From an uncultured Mycoplasmatota bacterium (lineage in GTDB: Bacteria; Bacillota_I; Bacilli_A; RF39; UBA660), in contig URZY01000013.1 in the NCBI GenBank assembly GCA_900552495.1, positions 1-27,728 of the forward strand: 27,728 nt of DNA, in the 5' to 3' direction. This document shows, in pieces, positions 8,094 to 14,797 of this stretch. Numbering within the stretch: the first letter of the stretch is position 1; every line of letters begins with the position of its first letter. A model generated the notes under the pieces. That model saw nothing but the letters and a program-made list of their open reading frames with translations. It was not told the origin of the DNA and did not search any database. A program made the translations under genes and the position numbers.

Positions 8094-8102
8094 ACTATAG
8101 CA
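8094..8102 (-). promoter_or_regulatory. Late promoter, extended -10
   Basis: On the minus strand TGC-TATAGT is an extended -10 element. The -35 position (about 8117-8122) is poor (ACAAAA) and is covered by 10-bp tandem repeats. A weak -35 with an activator site is what an activator-dependent late promoter would look like. It lies between the ArpU-like gene and the first late gene. Confidence 0.6.
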
Positions 8103-8110
8103 CATTAAAA

Positions 8111-8136
8111 GTAAGATTTTGTAAGATTTTGTAAGA
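8111..8136 (-). repeat. Three 10-bp tandem repeats, putative activator site
   Basis: GTAAGATTTT GTAAGATTTT GTAAGA on the plus strand gives three copies at a 10-bp period, so each copy faces the same side of the helix. The array ends about 12 bp upstream of the late -10 and starts 10 bp after the stop of the putative late regulator gene. It is the likely binding site of that regulator. Confidence 0.6.
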
Positions 8137-8145
8137 ACTTTCATT

Positions 8146-8616
8146 TTAATGATTATTTTGTTCATTTATTTCTTTTTCTATTTTTTTCATTTCAACTCTT
8201 AAAGTTGATATTAAATCGTAAGTGTATTCTCTCGTATAATTAATTACTCTAGCTATTTCTGTTACTTTAAATTTTGATACAAATTTTAAATAATAAATTA
8301 TATCTCGGAAATCTTTGCTCGACTTTAATTCTTCAAGTTTTTCCTCAACTCGTTTTTTTCTAGAAGTAACAAGCATTTCTTGATAAGGAATTCTTTCTTC
8401 CATATCAATTTTTTTAGCTATTAATTTTCCCATTTTATCTTGAGAAGAATTATCATGTGACACTTCTTCTTTCATTTCAGTCACTGTTTTCGAAAGCTCT
8501 GATATAACAGAATCAATTGAATTTTGTAATTTATCAAAATCTCTTTTTGCTTTTAGATGCAAATACCATCTCTTATGATACTCCTTAAAAATTGGATCCA
8601 TTTCTTCCATAGTCAC
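8146..8616 (-). CDS. ArpU/sigma-like late transcription regulator
   Basis: This 156-residue protein has a coiled-coil-rich N-terminus and a C-terminal helix-turn-helix, FVSKFKVTEIARVINYTREYTYDLISTLRVEMKK (about 112-145), similar to sigma region 4. This layout is typical of ArpU/RinA-type phage late regulators, which are encoded just before the terminase genes, as here. The GTG at 8616 is placed 6 nt from AAAGG. The ATG at 8610 is an alternative two codons in. The tandem repeats and late promoter lie immediately downstream, so it probably activates the late operon. Family membership is judged by pattern and position. Confidence 0.75.
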   Translation of the reverse strand: MTMEEMDPIFKEYHKRWYLHLKAKRDFDKLQNSIDSVISELSKTVTEMKEEVSHDNSSQDKMGKLIAKKIDMEERIPYQEMLVTSRKKRVEEKLEELKSSKDFRDIIYYLKFVSKFKVTEIARVINYTREYTYDLISTLRVEMKKIEKEINEQNNH

Positions 8617-8635
8617 ACTTAACCTTTCCCTATAA

Positions 8636-8776
8636 TTAAAATTTTTTCTTTATTGCTTTGAAAATTTTATATATTTTAGCAAGTATTACACCAATCAAAT
8701 AACCAATGCAATAAATAAATTTTGACGGCCCAATTAATAGAATTAAAATTGTAATTAATATAATAATAGTTTTCAT
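8636..8776 (-). CDS. 46-residue membrane protein
   Basis: A small ORF begins MKTIIILITILILLIG, has a second hydrophobic stretch (FIYCIGYLIGVILAKIY) and ends with a basic tail (KIFKAIKKKF). Its ATG overlaps the upstream stop as ATGA, strongly suggesting coupled translation and a real gene. It probably sits in the cytoplasmic membrane with the Lys-rich end inside. No family is recognised. Confidence 0.6.
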   Translation of the reverse strand: MKTIIILITILILLIGPSKFIYCIGYLIGVILAKIYKIFKAIKKKF

Positions 8777-9042
8777 TTATCATCGCCTAATTCTAATTCA
8801 AAACCATCAACATTACCATTTAATTTATTAATGCAATGAATAATCATAGTATCAGTATTATCTTTATCTATCCCTTTTAAATAATCTAATACTCTTTTAA
8901 CACTATTAATACGATATTCTAAAAGTTCAATTTGAATTTCTTTATCTATCTTATTTACCTCTTCTATGTGCTTATCTCTTTCTTTTCTTTTAGCTTCAAT
9001 TTCTTCATAAAAACTTAATAAATGTCCTTTATTAAAATCCAT
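8773..9042 (-). CDS. Small helical coiled-coil phage protein
   Basis: This 89-residue protein starts MDFNKGHLLSFYEEIEAKRKERDKHIEEVNKIDKEIQIELLEYRI and is probably a helical hairpin or coiled coil. The start at 9042 is preceded by AAAGAGGTGATCAAG, a much better ribosome site than that of an upstream in-frame start at 9087. About 180 bp without a convincing gene separates it from the next gene upstream, so this could be where a short transcription unit begins, although I see no clear promoter. Function unknown. Confidence 0.6.
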   Translation of the reverse strand: MDFNKGHLLSFYEEIEAKRKERDKHIEEVNKIDKEIQIELLEYRINSVKRVLDYLKGIDKDNTDTMIIHCINKLNGNVDGFELELGDDK

Positions 9043-9223
9043 CTTGATCACCTCTTTCTTACCTATATGAACTTTACATAATGACATAATTCTGTTAAAT
9101 TCAATTTTTAATATTTATATCTTAATTTTTACTTTGTTTTATAATCTTCTTCATATTACCAGGAATATGATATTTTTATATTCAATTTACAATTTTTCAT
9201 TTTGTAAAATTAATTTTGATTTT

Positions 9224-9640
9224 TTAAAAATAGCTATCAAAATATTTAATTATCAATTTTATTCTCATGGCTTTAAAATATTTATGTTTTGTCTTTAAAT
9301 ACATATATTCATGCATTAGGTGATTTTTTAAATTTGTTATTGATTTACCATTTTGTCTTGCTGTATAAACAACGATTTTACTGCCTTTATATAATAGTTC
9401 ATGATATTTTTTGTATGCTTCTTTAGAATAGTAATTTAATAATCTTTTTAATCTCCAAGCTAAAATATATTTATGTTCCTGTTTTAGTACTTTTATTTTC
9501 TTTAGTACACTATTTTTGATAGATACATACATTGGAGTAAATATTGTAGATTCTAAATTAATAGCTAATTTGTGTTCCTCAGGTGTAAGCATTAAAATTC
9601 TATTGTTATATTTACAATAATGTTTTATTTTATTCCGCAT
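9224..9640 (-). CDS. Basic hypothetical phage protein
   Basis: This very basic, helical protein of 138 residues is of unknown function. It is rich in Lys, Tyr and Leu. The middle contains KGSKIVVYTARQNGKSITNL; RQNGKS looks like the Walker A of some terminases, but no Walker B or other ATPase motif is present and the protein is far too short, so this may be chance. The ATG is preceded by TTAGGAAATAA. It follows the accessory recombinase gene by 11 nt. Nucleic-acid binding is plausible from charge only. Confidence 0.55.
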   Translation of the reverse strand: MRNKIKHYCKYNNRILMLTPEEHKLAINLESTIFTPMYVSIKNSVLKKIKVLKQEHKYILAWRLKRLLNYYSKEAYKKYHELLYKGSKIVVYTARQNGKSITNLKNHLMHEYMYLKTKHKYFKAMRIKLIIKYFDSYF

Positions 9641-9651
9641 ACATTTATTTC

Positions 9652-10281
9652 CTAACTACCTAAATAAAAATTTTTTCTTTTTACATTTTTGTCATCTGTA
9701 TTCCAACAAATATACAATAAAGTAACTCTTTCGCTTGAATGATTCAGCATTTCTTTTAAACCTATAATATCTCCTGTTTTTTCATAATATTGCCTAGCAA
9801 AATACTTTCTTAATGAATGACAGCCAACAGGATATGTAACTTTCACTTCATCTGCTAACTCTTTTATTACTTGCCAAGCACGCTGTCTAGTTATTGGCTT
9901 ATTAATGCCTTTTCTACTTCTAAACAAATATTCTCCATCAATTAGATTGTTTCTGGTAATGTAGTTGTAAATATCTTTATTTAGCGATGGGTGTAATGCA
10001 AATGATTGCTCTTTATTCGTCTTTGCCTCACGAATATAAATACTGCCATTCTTAAAATTATCAACGCGTAATTGTAAAATATCTTCGATCCTAAAAGCAA
10101 GATTCATTCCTAAAACTAAAATCATATAATTTCTATCCCAAATATATTTTTGCTCATCATTTTGATTATCAGCAGCACTGTTTCTTCTTTTTTTGCAAAT
10201 GACTAACATATTATTAATATCTGCTTCTTTAAATGGCCTAACTGTTTTTCGGCCATAATTAATTCTAAACACTCTACCCAT
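9652..10281 (-). CDS. Accessory tyrosine recombinase
   Basis: This 209-residue protein is essentially a tyrosine-recombinase catalytic domain without the usual arm- and core-binding N-terminal domains. Catalytic residues seen: Arg64 in LAFRIEDIL, a Lys in KTNKEQ (88 or 90), His155-x-x-Arg158 in GCHSLRKYFA, His181 in MLNHSSE, and the nucleophile Tyr190 in TLLYICW. A second, full-length integrase is encoded at 18791, so this one is unlikely to be the main integrase. Small recombinases like this occur in the early-to-late junction of many Firmicutes phages with unclear roles (dimer resolution, regulation or inversion). Its start overlaps the previous gene by 8 nt within the reused junction cassette. 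Confidence 0.9.
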   Translation of the reverse strand: MGRVFRINYGRKTVRPFKEADINNMLVICKKRRNSAADNQNDEQKYIWDRNYMILVLGMNLAFRIEDILQLRVDNFKNGSIYIREAKTNKEQSFALHPSLNKDIYNYITRNNLIDGEYLFRSRKGINKPITRQRAWQVIKELADEVKVTYPVGCHSLRKYFARQYYEKTGDIIGLKEMLNHSSERVTLLYICWNTDDKNVKRKNFYLGS

Positions 10282-10561
10282 TATCTAACCTCAATTCTTC
10301 TACTTGTTTTGAATTGCCAATGCCATAATCAATACCAACACTAATATTCAACTCTTTATTTAATAATTGATTTGCTATTTCATTTTGGATGACTTCAGGA
10401 ATCATTTGTATTGGTTCAGATGATTTTTCTGCAAGCTCTGCTTGATAATCCTTACAAATATTTTCATCTATTAAAGCAAACATAAATGTTTTATTAGTAC
10501 AACTTAACCTATTAGAACATTTTTGACATTTTGGATTGGTTATTGTTATTGTCTTTGTCAT
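10274..10561 (-). CDS. Small Cys-rich protein
   Basis: This 95-residue protein has an N-terminal cluster CQKCSNRLSC plus a later ENICKDYQ cysteine, which could bind one zinc. The remainder is helical and acidic with the C-terminal KQVEELRLDNG. It overlaps the upstream gene by 50 nt and the recombinase gene by 8 nt. A GGGGGTATAGATA sequence precedes the ATG. The Cys pattern recalls small phage zinc-binding proteins of unknown role. Confidence 0.6.
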   Translation of the reverse strand: MTKTITITNPKCQKCSNRLSCTNKTFMFALIDENICKDYQAELAEKSSEPIQMIPEVIQNEIANQLLNKELNISVGIDYGIGNSKQVEELRLDNG

Positions 10562-10869
10562 TATCTATACCCCCATTTGCTTTATCCAATACTTTTTGAT
10601 AATTATCTCTAATAGTTAGAAGTAATGCTACACTTTCTCCTTTGGCTATATATTTATTACATTCTTCTATCTTATCTTCTAAATACTTTATTAAACCGTC
10701 TAATATATTGGCTTTAGCTTCTATTTCTGCTAAATAAAAATCTTCAAAATCCGGCTCATAATTTTCTGACAATTGCTGATTTAGTCTTTCTTGAAAAATG
10801 ATATTTTTATTTTTTATTTTACTCATAAGCTTGCCTCAATTCTTCTACTTGCCTAAATTCTTCTACTTG
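10289..10869 (-). repeat. 18-bp gene-junction repeat, three copies
   Basis: CAAGTAGAAGAATTGAGG (minus strand) occurs at 10289-10306 and 10834-10851, with a one-base variant directly adjacent at 10852-10869. At both junctions the GAGG is followed by exactly 7 nt and then ATGRGTAR, which is the next gene's start overlapping the previous stop by 8 nt. The repeat therefore carries a C-terminal peptide, a ribosome site and a coupled start. Confidence 0.85.
10512..10826 (-). CDS. Small helical hypothetical protein
   Basis: This acidic helical protein of 104 residues contains FEDFYLAEIEAKANILDGLIKYLEDKIEECNKYI, then an Asn/Asp-rich linker (DNDKDNNNNQSK) ending MSKMF. The last 17 codons overlap the next gene in another frame. 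Its ATG lies 7 nt after the GAGG of the reused junction repeat and overlaps the previous stop by 8 nt. No known family is recognised. Confidence 0.6.
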   Translation of the reverse strand: MSKIKNKNIIFQERLNQQLSENYEPDFEDFYLAEIEAKANILDGLIKYLEDKIEECNKYIAKGESVALLLTIRDNYQKVLDKANGGIDNDKDNNNNQSKMSKMF

Positions 10870-11046
10870 CCTATTTATTGCTTTTAATAATTGTGGAGTT
10901 ATTATCAGACAACCAATATCTATATTCCCATCGTAATCAAAATAAATATAATTCAAACCCTTCTTATAAACTTTTATTGCAAACATTGAAGTATGTTCTT
11001 TCACTTCCATAAATCCTAATTGTTTAAATATTTCTTCAGCATTCAT
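10819..11046 (-). CDS. Small hypothetical protein with repeated C-terminus
   Basis: The protein has 75 residues. NAEEIFKQLGFMEVKEHTSMFAIKVYKKGLNYIYFDY and NIDIGCLIITPQLLKAI suggest a small alpha/beta fold of a type common in phage early operons. The C-terminus repeats the hexapeptide QVEE(F/L)R twice, encoded by an 18-bp tandem repeat that also supplies the ribosome site of the next gene. A GAGGGATAGA ribosome site precedes its ATG. Function unknown. Confidence 0.65.
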   Translation of the reverse strand: MNAEEIFKQLGFMEVKEHTSMFAIKVYKKGLNYIYFDYDGNIDIGCLIITPQLLKAINRQVEEFRQVEELRQAYE

Positions 11047-11047
11047 T

Positions 11048-11278
11048 CTATCCCTCTCTTATATTCAAGACATTTTGACAACCACAGTGTGGACAATCAA
11101 AACATTCAAACTTTTTAATTCTATTTGCAATTGAATTTATTCCTTTATTTTTTTGGACTATGTATTTGTTTTCTTTTATCAAATCAAATTGTTTTCCACA
11201 AACTTTGCATACATTTATTTTTTCAAGGTCTTTTATATCAATTACCTCGTATTTATTCTTAAATAAAAATTTAAACAT
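11048..11278 (-). CDS. Zinc-ribbon protein
   Basis: A small protein of about 76 residues has CKVCGKQF and, 35 residues later, CFDCPHCGC, giving CxxC and CxxCxxC sets that should bind zinc as a ribbon. Between them is a basic helix (NKGINSIANRIKKFE). I prefer the ATG at 11278 after TTAGGAGAG. A GTG at 11287 overlaps the previous stop and would add three residues. Such zinc-ribbon proteins are common in phage early operons and generally uncharacterised. Confidence 0.65.
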   Translation of the reverse strand: MFKFLFKNKYEVIDIKDLEKINVCKVCGKQFDLIKENKYIVQKNKGINSIANRIKKFECFDCPHCGCQNVLNIREG

Positions 11279-11283
11279 CTTTA

Positions 11284-11403
11284 TCACTCTCCTAAGGCTA
11301 AAAATACTACACTTATCATTAATAAATTTAAAGTAAAATATATTATCGCTGTAATAATTTTAGCTTTTCTATCGATTTCCTCATCTTTATTCTTTTTGAT
11401 CAT
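11284..11403 (-). CDS. 39-residue membrane protein
   Basis: MIKKNKDEEIDRKAKII is followed by one transmembrane segment (TAIIYFTLNLLMISVVFLAL) and ends GE. It starts 3 nt after the stop of the previous small ORF (TAGTTATG) and overlaps the ribosome-site region of the zinc-ribbon gene, all in one tightly coupled series. The charge pattern suggests the N-terminus is inside. No family is known to me. Confidence 0.55.
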   Translation of the reverse strand: MIKKNKDEEIDRKAKIITAIIYFTLNLLMISVVFLALGE

Positions 11404-11405
11404 AA

Positions 11406-11555
11406 CTAATCCTCAAATACTTCTACTAATTTACTTATGTTTTCATTTATTTGATGTATTTCTTGTGTCATATATGCCATGTGATTTATTACGATTACAA
11501 CAGCAACAGCTACTAATACAAATTTTAATAAAGTAATATAACTACTCGTTTTCAT
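11406..11555 (-). CDS. 49-residue membrane-anchored protein
   Basis: MKTSSYITLLKF leads into a transmembrane segment (VLVAVAVVIVI) and then a soluble helical tail (NHMAYMTQEIHQINENISKLVEVFED) with coiled-coil periodicity. It lies 2 nt after the lipoprotein stop and just before another membrane microprotein. Placement and codon structure support a real gene, function unknown. Confidence 0.55.
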   Translation of the reverse strand: MKTSSYITLLKFVLVAVAVVIVINHMAYMTQEIHQINENISKLVEVFED

Positions 11556-11557
11556 AA

Positions 11558-11962
11558 TTACTTATCACCGACTTGTGTTTTTATTTCTATTGGTACAATT
11601 GCTTCTGGTCTAAATACCATCTTATAATCATATCTTGATACATCACTATATTCTAATTGCTCAATCACATAAGTTGTTTCAGATGCATTTTTTAATAAAT
11701 GTTTTTGATATTTATTTTCACCAATTTTACAAATAACATTTAATTCATCGCTAACGCCATCTTGGATAGAACAATTCCCCGTTATTTCAAATAAAAATGT
11801 ATCACTTCTCAAATTTATAAAAACTATTCTTCTCCTAACTTTAAATTCGTCGGCATCTCTACTAATATTGTGGCTAACTGTATCAGCACTTGTACAACCT
11901 GTAACTACAATAGATAATAATACAATTACTATTGTAATCATTATTAATTTCTTTTTTTTCAT
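11558..11962 (-). CDS. Phage lipoprotein, beta-sandwich type
   Basis: A type II signal peptide (KKKKLIMITIVIVLLSIVVTGC; lipobox VTGC, Cys23) is followed by a mostly beta domain with SADTVSHNISRDADEFKVRRRIVFINLRSDTFLFEITGN. This resembles the recurrent phage 'beta-sandwich lipoprotein' family, whose members share NiSreAdnF.v.RRi..iN. It should be anchored on the outer face of the membrane. The ATG overlaps the upstream stop as ATGA. Phage lipoproteins such as Ltp of TP-J34 block superinfection, but this protein is not recognisably related, and its place in the early operon argues for a role during lytic growth. The function is therefore open. Confidence 0.75.
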   Translation of the reverse strand: MKKKKLIMITIVIVLLSIVVTGCTSADTVSHNISRDADEFKVRRRIVFINLRSDTFLFEITGNCSIQDGVSDELNVICKIGENKYQKHLLKNASETTYVIEQLEYSDVSRYDYKMVFRPEAIVPIEIKTQVGDK

Positions 11963-12171
11963 TTCATTTTTACCTTTCGTGGATTAAATACTCTATTAAC
12001 TTTTTCTTTAGGTATTGGAATACAATTACCATGATAATTGTCAGATTCCTTTTTTATAATAATTCCTTTGTCACTTGGAATATTTTCGTATTTAAGAAAA
12101 CATTCTAAATAACCTTTTGGTGATTCGCATAAATAAAATCTAGGATATTCTTTTAATACTTTATATTTCAT
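11959..12171 (-). CDS. Small basic hypothetical protein
   Basis: This 70-residue basic protein (MKYKVLKEYPRFYLCESPKGYLECF...) has a C-terminal PKEKVNRVFNPRKVKMK. The ATG at 12171 has AAAAGGTGAT before it. An in-frame GTG at 12183 falls inside that ribosome site and is unlikely. It is coupled to the lipoprotein gene by an ATGA overlap. Probably a small beta fold; no family recognised. Confidence 0.6.
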   Translation of the reverse strand: MKYKVLKEYPRFYLCESPKGYLECFLKYENIPSDKGIIIKKESDNYHGNCIPIPKEKVNRVFNPRKVKMK

Positions 12172-12186
12172 TTTTAATATCACCTT

Positions 12187-12348
12187 TTATTTATGCTTTT
12201 TTATAGCCATTGGTACAATTTTATGTTTCTTTGCTAATTTCATAAAACTTTGTAATTTCCTTAGTTTTGTAATTGAGCAACAATGACTATTCAGTATCTG
12301 AATATATTTATTATTAAACCAGTTTTGATCATATTTCTTACACTTCAT
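12187..12348 (-). CDS. 53-residue basic protein
   Basis: The ORF reads MKCKKYDQNWFNNKYIQILNSHCCSITKLRKL and ends KKHKIVPMAIKKHK, very basic with three cysteines. GAAAGGGAAAAAGT precedes the ATG, and the stop lies just before the next gene's ribosome site. It is likely a small nucleic-acid-binding protein by charge, but no family is recognised. Confidence 0.5.
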   Translation of the reverse strand: MKCKKYDQNWFNNKYIQILNSHCCSITKLRKLQSFMKLAKKHKIVPMAIKKHK

Positions 12349-12370
12349 ACTTTTTCCCTTTCTATAACTT

Positions 12371-12475
12371 TTAAAATGATAAACGAACTATTTGTATTAG
12401 AACTCCCAAAATAATCATCACACAGGCAATGATTATCATTGCAGATATTACTTTATATAATTTATTGTTATTCAT
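12371..12475 (-). CDS. 34-residue membrane protein
   Basis: MNNNKLYKV is followed by a single transmembrane helix (ISAMIIIACVMIILGVLIQIV) and RLSF. A clear GAGAGG ribosome site lies 8 nt before the ATG. It is one of several tiny membrane proteins in this early operon. About 130 bp upstream to the next gene (12476-12604) contains no gene or clear promoter that I can support. Confidence 0.5.
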   Translation of the reverse strand: MNNNKLYKVISAMIIIACVMIILGVLIQIVRLSF

Positions 12476-12604
12476 AACTCGATCCTCTCTTATATTTTAA
12501 TTAATTGACCAAACTCACAGCAACAAACTCGTCAATTTATAAGAACAATGAAAGTAGGAGTTTCTATGCGGGGTGCTATCAAAATGCTGTTTTTAAGTAC
12601 AAAC

Positions 12605-13063
12605 TTATTTTCTTTTTTTATTACTTGGCTTCAGTCTTTTATCATATTGATTTACTGTTAATGGCATATGCATTAATTTACAATGTTTAGAAAAATTTTC
12701 TAATTTTTCATTTGCTGATACTAATCCTGACTTTAATTTATTATTTTCCTTTTGCAATCCACCAATTCTACCAGTAGCCGATTTTAATTTTTCTAAATAT
12801 TCCGATACTATTTTCTTAGATTCCTGAAACTTTTCATCTAAAATAAGTTTTTCTTCATTTAAAATTTTGCATTTTAATGATAATTTTTCAATATCATTAA
12901 GAAGTTCTGCGTTTTTATCCAACAATTTGTGTTTAGTTATTTGCAATTCATCAATTTCATCATTTAAAGATTTCTTTTCTTTTTGAAAATCTTTTTGTAC
13001 ATACATTCCTTGCTTAATTTGTTTTAGCAAATCGTCATAGTTTTTATTAGTTAATATCTTCAT
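12605..13063 (-). CDS. Coiled-coil protein
   Basis: This 152-residue protein is dominated by a long coiled coil from about 25 to 125 with continuous heptads (KSLNDEIDELQITKHKLLDKNAELLNDIEKL). A short basic tail containing CKLMHMPLTVNQYDKRLKPSNKKRK follows. It lies directly after spoVG in the early operon. Similar coiled-coil proteins occur near replication genes of Firmicutes phages, but a specific role cannot be assigned. Confidence 0.65.
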   Translation of the reverse strand: MKILTNKNYDDLLKQIKQGMYVQKDFQKEKKSLNDEIDELQITKHKLLDKNAELLNDIEKLSLKCKILNEEKLILDEKFQESKKIVSEYLEKLKSATGRIGGLQKENNKLKSGLVSANEKLENFSKHCKLMHMPLTVNQYDKRLKPSNKKRK

Positions 13064-13079
13064 AAATTACCTCTTTTTA

Positions 13080-13343
13080 TTAATTTTTTTCTAGTTTTAA
13101 GTATTCATTAATTATTGCATCATGAATTAAGCCTCTAGTCTCTTTATCAATTGGGTGAACAACGTCCGCATAAGATCCATCCGGATTTTTTCTCGAAGGC
13201 ATCGCAATAAACAGTCCATTATCACCCTCAATAATACGAATATCGTGAATAGCCAATTGATCGTTAATTAAAATACTTGCCAATCCTTTTAATCTTGAAT
13301 TTTCCTTTTCTACTTTTCTAATGCTTATACTTGTTATTTTCAT
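13080..13343 (-). CDS. spoVG: SpoVG-family regulator
   Basis: The 87 residues match SpoVG over the whole length: MKITSISIRKVEKE, LKGLASILINDQLAIHDIRIIEG and NGLFIAMPSRKNPDGSYADVVHPI are near-consensus blocks. SpoVG proteins bind nucleic acid and affect sporulation, virulence and cell-wall genes in Firmicutes. Host copies are chromosomal, and this one lies between phage early genes, so it is phage-borne. It may redirect host transcription or support replication. The ATG follows a short A-rich leader after the neighbouring gene. Confidence 0.93.
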   Translation of the reverse strand: MKITSISIRKVEKENSRLKGLASILINDQLAIHDIRIIEGDNGLFIAMPSRKNPDGSYADVVHPIDKETRGLIHDAIINEYLKLEKN

Positions 13344-13347
13344 CTTT

Positions 13348-13527
13348 TTATTCCTTCTCTCTTATAAATATTTTTTCAATTATTAATAGTAAATAATTAT
13401 ATTGAACTATTGTTATATCCAATAATGAATCAACATTGCATATTTTCATAATCCATTTACTTTTAATTTTGTATTTTTCTAATGTTTCAATTAATTTATT
13501 TAATTGATCTTTTTCTAGTTTTTCCAT
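13348..13527 (-). CDS. Small helical protein after DnaB
   Basis: This 59-residue helical protein (MEKLEKDQLNKLIETLEKYKIKSKWIMKICN...) starts 1 nt after the helicase stop (TAAAATG). I reject a longer version beginning at 13581 because it would run in another frame through the end of the helicase gene. The position next to the helicase could suggest a loader or accessory factor, but nothing in the sequence proves it. Confidence 0.55.
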   Translation of the reverse strand: MEKLEKDQLNKLIETLEKYKIKSKWIMKICNVDSLLDITIVQYNYLLLIIEKIFIREKE

Positions 13528-13528
13528 T

Positions 13529-14797
13529 TTATTCTTTTCTCCAAGCATTTGGATCTCCAACATTTTTTTCAATATCATCATATCTTTGATTTTCTTTATT
13601 ATAATGAAGACCTATCGTGCCTACTTTTCCATTTCTGTTTTTAGCTATTATTACTGAAATGTCTATTTCCGACTTTGACAAATTATTATTATGATTCTCA
13701 TCGTATAATAACAATACTGTCGTAGCAGATTGTTCTAACTCACCAGATTCTTTCAAATCCGATATTTTAGGCATCTTATCTTTTCCATTATTATTTTCGG
13801 AATTTCTATTCAACTGACTCACCAGAAAAATAGTACAATCATAATCCAAACTTATTTGTCTTAATTCTTTTACAATTGCTGTAACTCTTTCATAAGATGT
13901 TGTATATTTTTTATCTCCAACAATTAATCCAACATAATCGATAAATGCTATAGTATGACCTTTCCTGGATTCATTAACAATAGTTCTTCGTATTGATGCA
14001 ATTGTCTGACTATTATTAATTATTTTGATATTTTTATTAGCAATTCTTTTGCAGCCTTCTTTTATCTGTTGTTCCTGATATTCCGTTTTGGGATTATTGT
14101 GATATGACATTGCAATTCCTGTGTTAATTGAAACAAGTCTTTTATAAACTTGATTATCTGCCATTTCCATATTAAATAATACACAGTTATAATTATTCGA
14201 TAAGTCCTCTAAAAGGTTTAAAATAAACCCGGATTTCCCAATACCAGTTCTTGCGGCAACTACAACCAAATCATGTTCTTGAATATTTGCATGTTTTGAT
14301 AATGTTTTGAATCTAAAATTAATATTTATTCCTGCCGTACTAATTAATCGAAATATTTCTTCAGCATTCAATTGATGCGTTGTTAGTTTAATATTTAATG
14401 TTTCAAATTTATGGATATCATTTAATAGTTCTTCTGTTGAAATATTTTCTTTTTGATAAGCATTGATAGAATTTAAAATTTTAGATTTTCTATACCTTTC
14501 AAACAAACTAGACTGAAAGTAATTAAGATCAGGGATTGGAAATGCTTCAGTCATCATAAATGTCAGTTTTTCAATAATGTCATTAATCTTAAACTTTTCA
14601 TTAAACATATGCGAATAATTAGTTGCTATTGTAGCAATATTAATTGTTCTTGAATCTTGATATTGTTGTTTAAACAATTTAAAAATAAATTTATTTTTTG
14701 GTTCAAAAAAGCATTCTTCAGAAACTACTATTTTAGCCATTAAATCAGGTTTTAATAAAATGTTACCTAATAGTTCTTCTTCTATCTTGTAATCCAT
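13529..14797 (-). CDS. Replicative DNA helicase, DnaB family
   Basis: This hexameric 5'-3' helicase for phage replication has 422 residues. The N-terminal DnaB domain (MDYKIEEELLGNILLKPDLM...) is followed by a RecA-like core with Walker A ARTGIGKS (about 182-189), NMEM with the catalytic Glu (about 209-212), Walker B AFIDYVGLI (about 284-292), SQLNR (327-331) and a GELEQSATTVLLL segment. Length is slightly below the usual 440-470. The start overlaps the replisome organiser stop (TAATG), so the two are coupled, and the organiser presumably loads it at the adjacent iterons. Confidence 0.95.
   Translation of the reverse strand: MDYKIEEELLGNILLKPDLMAKIVVSEECFFEPKNKFIFKLFKQQYQDSRTINIATIATNYSHMFNEKFKINDIIEKLTFMMTEAFPIPDLNYFQSSLFERYRKSKILNSINAYQKENISTEELLNDIHKFETLNIKLTTHQLNAEEIFRLISTAGININFRFKTLSKHANIQEHDLVVVAARTGIGKSGFILNLLEDLSNNYNCVLFNMEMADNQVYKRLVSINTGIAMSYHNNPKTEYQEQQIKEGCKRIANKNIKIINNSQTIASIRRTIVNESRKGHTIAFIDYVGLIVGDKKYTTSYERVTAIVKELRQISLDYDCTIFLVSQLNRNSENNNGKDKMPKISDLKESGELEQSATTVLLLYDENHNNNLSKSEIDISVIIAKNRNGKVGTIGLHYNKENQRYDDIEKNVGDPNAWRKE

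Noticed and set aside
12476..12604. Gene or promoter in the 129-bp gap before the 34-residue ORF
   Set aside because: Only very short frames and a weak TTGACG with no -10 at proper spacing were found.
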